Shown: positions 6,888 through 8,144 of the stretch, piece by piece | Layout of the letters: each line of letters opens with the position of its first letter | How positions within the stretch are numbered: position 1 is the first letter of the stretch | NCBI GenBank assembly: GCA_902803185.1 | Contig: CADCOV010000024.1 | Span: forward strand, 1 to 8,144 | DNA from: an uncultured Eubacteriales bacterium | GTDB taxonomy: Bacteria; Bacillota; Clostridia; Peptostreptococcales; Anaerovoracaceae | DNA: 8,144 bases | Direction: 5' to 3' | Notes under the pieces: generated by a model | What the model was told of the DNA's origin: nothing | Databases searched by the model: none | The model's input: only the letters and a program-made list of their open reading frames with translations | Program-made: the position numbers and the translations under genes

Positions 6888-6899
6888 TTGTCGAGACAA
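6888..6899. promoter_or_regulatory. Candidate operator at the operon start site
   Basis: On the - strand this reads TTGTCTCGACAA: two 5-bp inverted arms (TTGTC/GACAA) around a 2-nt centre. It abuts the proposed -10 box and covers the expected transcription start of the transporter operon, a usual position for a repressor site. A second palindrome, TAATATTA (6878-6885), lies just downstream. Short palindromes arise by chance, and no known regulator motif was recognised. Confidence 0.35.
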
Positions 6900-6927
6900 T
6901 CATAGTCTTGCCGCCTTGAAAATGCAA
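6899..6927 (-). promoter_or_regulatory. Probable sigma-A promoter of the transporter operon
   Basis: On the - strand, -35 TTGCAT (6922-6927) and -10 TATGAT (6899-6904) are separated by exactly 17 nt. The -10 matches consensus at five of six positions; the -35 matches only its TTG half. Transcription would begin near 6892, giving a leader of about 47 nt before the binding-protein ATG. An alternative pair (TTGTCT, 17 nt, TTAGAT) lies about 26 nt nearer the gene. Confidence 0.55.
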
Positions 6928-6983
6928 CTGATTTTTGCGCTTGGACGGGGAAAAATACAAGGGGTCCGGCGGGCAAAATCTCC

Positions 6984-7012
6984 TTTTCGGATACAGCCCC
7001 TTCCTGTATAAT
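6984..7012 (+). promoter_or_regulatory. Probable sigma-A promoter of cysK
   Basis: A perfect -10 TATAAT lies at 7007-7012. The best -35 at a 17-nt spacing is a weak TTTTCG (6984-6989). Transcription should begin near 7019, leaving a leader of about 42 nt. That is too short for a T-box or S-box riboswitch, and neither is visible upstream. Confidence 0.6.
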
Positions 7013-7019
7013 AATGCTT

Positions 7020-7043
7020 GCCGGGCGGAAGGATCCTCCCGGC
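7020..7043 (+). other. Hairpin at the 5' end of the cysK leader
   Basis: The arms GCCGGG (7020-7025) and CCCGGC (7038-7043) pair perfectly. GGA/TCC (7027-7029 with 7034-7036) can extend the stem after one mismatch, leaving a 4-nt loop. It begins almost at the predicted transcription start, a position typical of 5' mRNA-stabilising stems. The ribosome site (GGAAAGGG, 7044-7051) stays free just downstream. Confidence 0.5.
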
Positions 7044-7060
7044 GGAAAGGGTGAACGCAC

Positions 7061-7963
7061 ATGTATTACAGCAACATTTTGGACTTGATCGGAAACACGC
7101 CCCTGGTGAGCCTCGAGCAGACCACGGGGCTTCAGATCTACGCGAAGGCCGAGTTCCTGAACCCGGGCGGCAGCATCAAAGACCGCATCGCTCTGAACAT
7201 GATCGAGCAGGCGGAGAAGGACGGGAAGCTCCGGCCGGGCATGACGATCATCGAGCCGACCAGCGGCAACACCGGCATCGGCCTGGCCCTCTGCGGCGTC
7301 CGCAAGGGCTACCGGGTGATCATCGTGATGCCGGAGAACATGAGCGAGGAGCGGAAGAAGATCATCCGCGCCCTCGGCGCTGAGCTGGTTTTGACGGATC
7401 CTGCCCTGAGCATCGGCGGCTCCGTGGCAAAGGCGGAGGAGATCGCGGCGAGCTCTCCGGACTATTTCGTCCCCCAGCAGTTCAAGAATCCGGCGAACCC
7501 TGAGATGCACTATCGGACCACCGCCGTCGAGCTGGTGGAGCAGCTGGGAAAGCCGATCGACATCTACGTCTCCGGCATCGGCAGCGGCGGCACCCTGCAG
7601 GGGGTGGCCCAGTACCTGCTGGAGCGGAACCCGGACTGCAAGATCGTGGCGGTGGAGCCAAAGAACGTATCCGCTCTGCTGGGCGACGAGCCGGGGCTGC
7701 ACCAGATCCAGGGGATCGGGGACGGCTTTGTGCCGGACATCCTCGACACCTCCATCATCACGGACATCGTCGAGGTCTCGGATGAGGACGCGATCGGCAC
7801 GGCCAGGGAGCTGGCGAGGGTCCAGGGCCTGCTGGTGGGGACCTCCTCCGGCGCCAACGTCTGGGCGGCCAAACAGATGGCGGCCAAGTACGGCAAAGAC
7901 AAGATCATCGCCACGGTCCTGGCGGACCGGGCGGAGCGGTATTTCAGCACCGCACTGATCTGA
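7061..7963 (+). CDS. cysK: Cysteine synthase (O-acetylserine sulfhydrylase)
   Basis: This 300-residue fold-type II PLP enzyme makes L-cysteine from O-acetylserine and sulfide in the cytosol. The PLP Schiff-base lysine is K40 in NPGGSIKDRIA (34-44). The substrate (Asn) loop is TSGNTG (67-72), the phosphate-binding loop is SGIGSGGT (171-178), and GTSSGAN (260-266) supplies S262, aligned with the Ser that contacts the PLP ring nitrogen in Salmonella CysK. 'QGIGDGFVPDIL' (217-228) is characteristic of CysK rather than cystathionine beta-synthase. The C-terminus ends soon after ADRAERYFSTALI. Relatives usually have PD[ST]GERYLST here, so Gly and Ser/Thr at this turn are replaced by Ala and Arg. 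The start has GGAAAGGG 9 nt upstream. The gene is monocistronic, with its own promoter and terminator, divergent from the transporter operon. No serine acetyltransferase gene is nearby. Confidence 0.95.
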   Translation: MYYSNILDLIGNTPLVSLEQTTGLQIYAKAEFLNPGGSIKDRIALNMIEQAEKDGKLRPGMTIIEPTSGNTGIGLALCGVRKGYRVIIVMPENMSEERKKIIRALGAELVLTDPALSIGGSVAKAEEIAASSPDYFVPQQFKNPANPEMHYRTTAVELVEQLGKPIDIYVSGIGSGGTLQGVAQYLLERNPDCKIVAVEPKNVSALLGDEPGLHQIQGIGDGFVPDILDTSIITDIVEVSDEDAIGTARELARVQGLLVGTSSGANVWAAKQMAAKYGKDKIIATVLADRAERYFSTALI

Positions 7964-7973
7964 ACGGGAACAG

Positions 7974-8007
7974 AGCGCGCGGCTTTTTCGGCCGCGCGCT
8001 TTTCTTT
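7974..8007 (+). terminator. Intrinsic terminator of cysK
   Basis: The arms AGCGCGCGGC (7974-7983) and GCCGCGCGCT (7991-8000) form a perfect 10-bp stem with loop TTTTTCG. The T-rich tail TTTCTTT (8001-8007) follows. It starts 10 nt after the cysK stop codon. Confidence 0.88.
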
Positions 8008-8027
8008 CGGCGGCGGCAGAAGGTTTA

Positions 8028-8036
8028 TGGTATAGT
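8028..8036 (+). promoter_or_regulatory. Extended -10 promoter for the gene at the right edge
   Basis: TGG directly followed by TATAGT (8031-8036) matches the extended -10 form TGnTATAAT with one change. No convincing -35 is present at the usual spacing, which extended -10 promoters tolerate. It lies between the cysK terminator and the next start codon. Confidence 0.5.
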
Positions 8037-8071
8037 ACATATAGGAAGAAACATGACAGGAGAGTATCGAA

Positions 8072-8144
8072 ATGAACATCACGCATCTCTATGACCGCAC
8101 CTTTCAGACGGTCTTCGCACCCTTCAACCGGATCCTGAACGACA
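8072..8144 (+). CDS. Start of an unrecognised protein (partial, runs off the window)
   Basis: An ATG at 8072 opens a frame that stays open to the window end, giving 24 residues (MNITHLYDRTFQTVFAPFNR, then ILND). A good ribosome site AGGAGAG (8058-8064) lies 7 nt upstream and an extended -10 promoter precedes it, so the start is credible. A competing ATG at 8053 hits a stop after 13 codons. The segment is too short to assign. The 'YDRTFQTVF' opening loosely recalls the start of some Rpn/PD-(D/E)XK-type proteins, but this is only a resemblance. Confidence 0.6.
   Translation, partial: MNITHLYDRTFQTVFAPFNRILND

Noticed and set aside
6846..7060. Possible T-box or SAM riboswitch upstream of cysK
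   Set aside because: The perfect -10 box leaves only about 42 nt of leader, holding one short hairpin. No T-box sequence or S-box core is visible.
6842..8086. A 414-codon open frame on the - strand opposite cysK
   Set aside because: It covers a clearly real cysK, its promoter and its terminator. It has no recognisable domain, and its composition is that of a complement shadow.

Overview
The window looks like a chromosomal stretch of a high-G+C anaerobic Firmicute (Clostridia type). This is inferred from very strong AGGAGG ribosome binding sites, a Gram-positive-style lipoprotein with a Gly/Ser-rich linker after its cysteine, G/C-biased third codon positions and compact polycistrons. No rRNA, tRNA, CRISPR array, insertion sequence or integrase is visible, and the exact taxon cannot be read from the sequence.

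Left edge (1-778, + strand): the C-terminal tail of an Rpn/PD-(D/E)XK-nuclease-like protein with a four-unit EGLAEGKA repeat. Its stop overlaps the start of a YgjP/DUF45 zinc metallopeptidase-like gene (ATGA overlap). A perfect 12-bp stem at 792-818 separates this pair from the convergent operon and can terminate transcription in both directions.

Centre (832-6845, - strand): a six-gene operon read right to left: a lipoprotein solute-binding protein of family 5, two permeases (DppB- and DppC-like), two ATPases (DppD- and DppF-like) and, last, a P1-family (DmpA/BapA/NylC-type) self-processing aminopeptidase. Three consecutive junctions merge the stop codon with the next Shine-Dalgarno sequence, which implies tight translational coupling. 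A strong GC hairpin between the binding-protein gene and the first permease gene probably lets the binding protein be made in excess. The natural reading is uptake of a small peptide (or peptide-like or nickel-complex solute) by the transporter, then cytoplasmic hydrolysis by the peptidase.

Right side (6846-8144): a 215-bp AT-richer divergent promoter region, then cysK (cysteine synthase) on the + strand with its own promoter, a leader hairpin and a strong terminator. An extended -10 promoter and the first 24 codons of an unrecognised gene follow, running off the window. cysK has an altered C-terminal motif (DRAERY where relatives have D[ST]GERY).

Most of the window is ordinary metabolic and transport DNA. 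The points most worth following are the peptide-transporter/P1-peptidase pairing, the Rpn-tail/YgjP overlap, the operon's RNA-level control elements and the cysK motif change. No wholly new system is evident.
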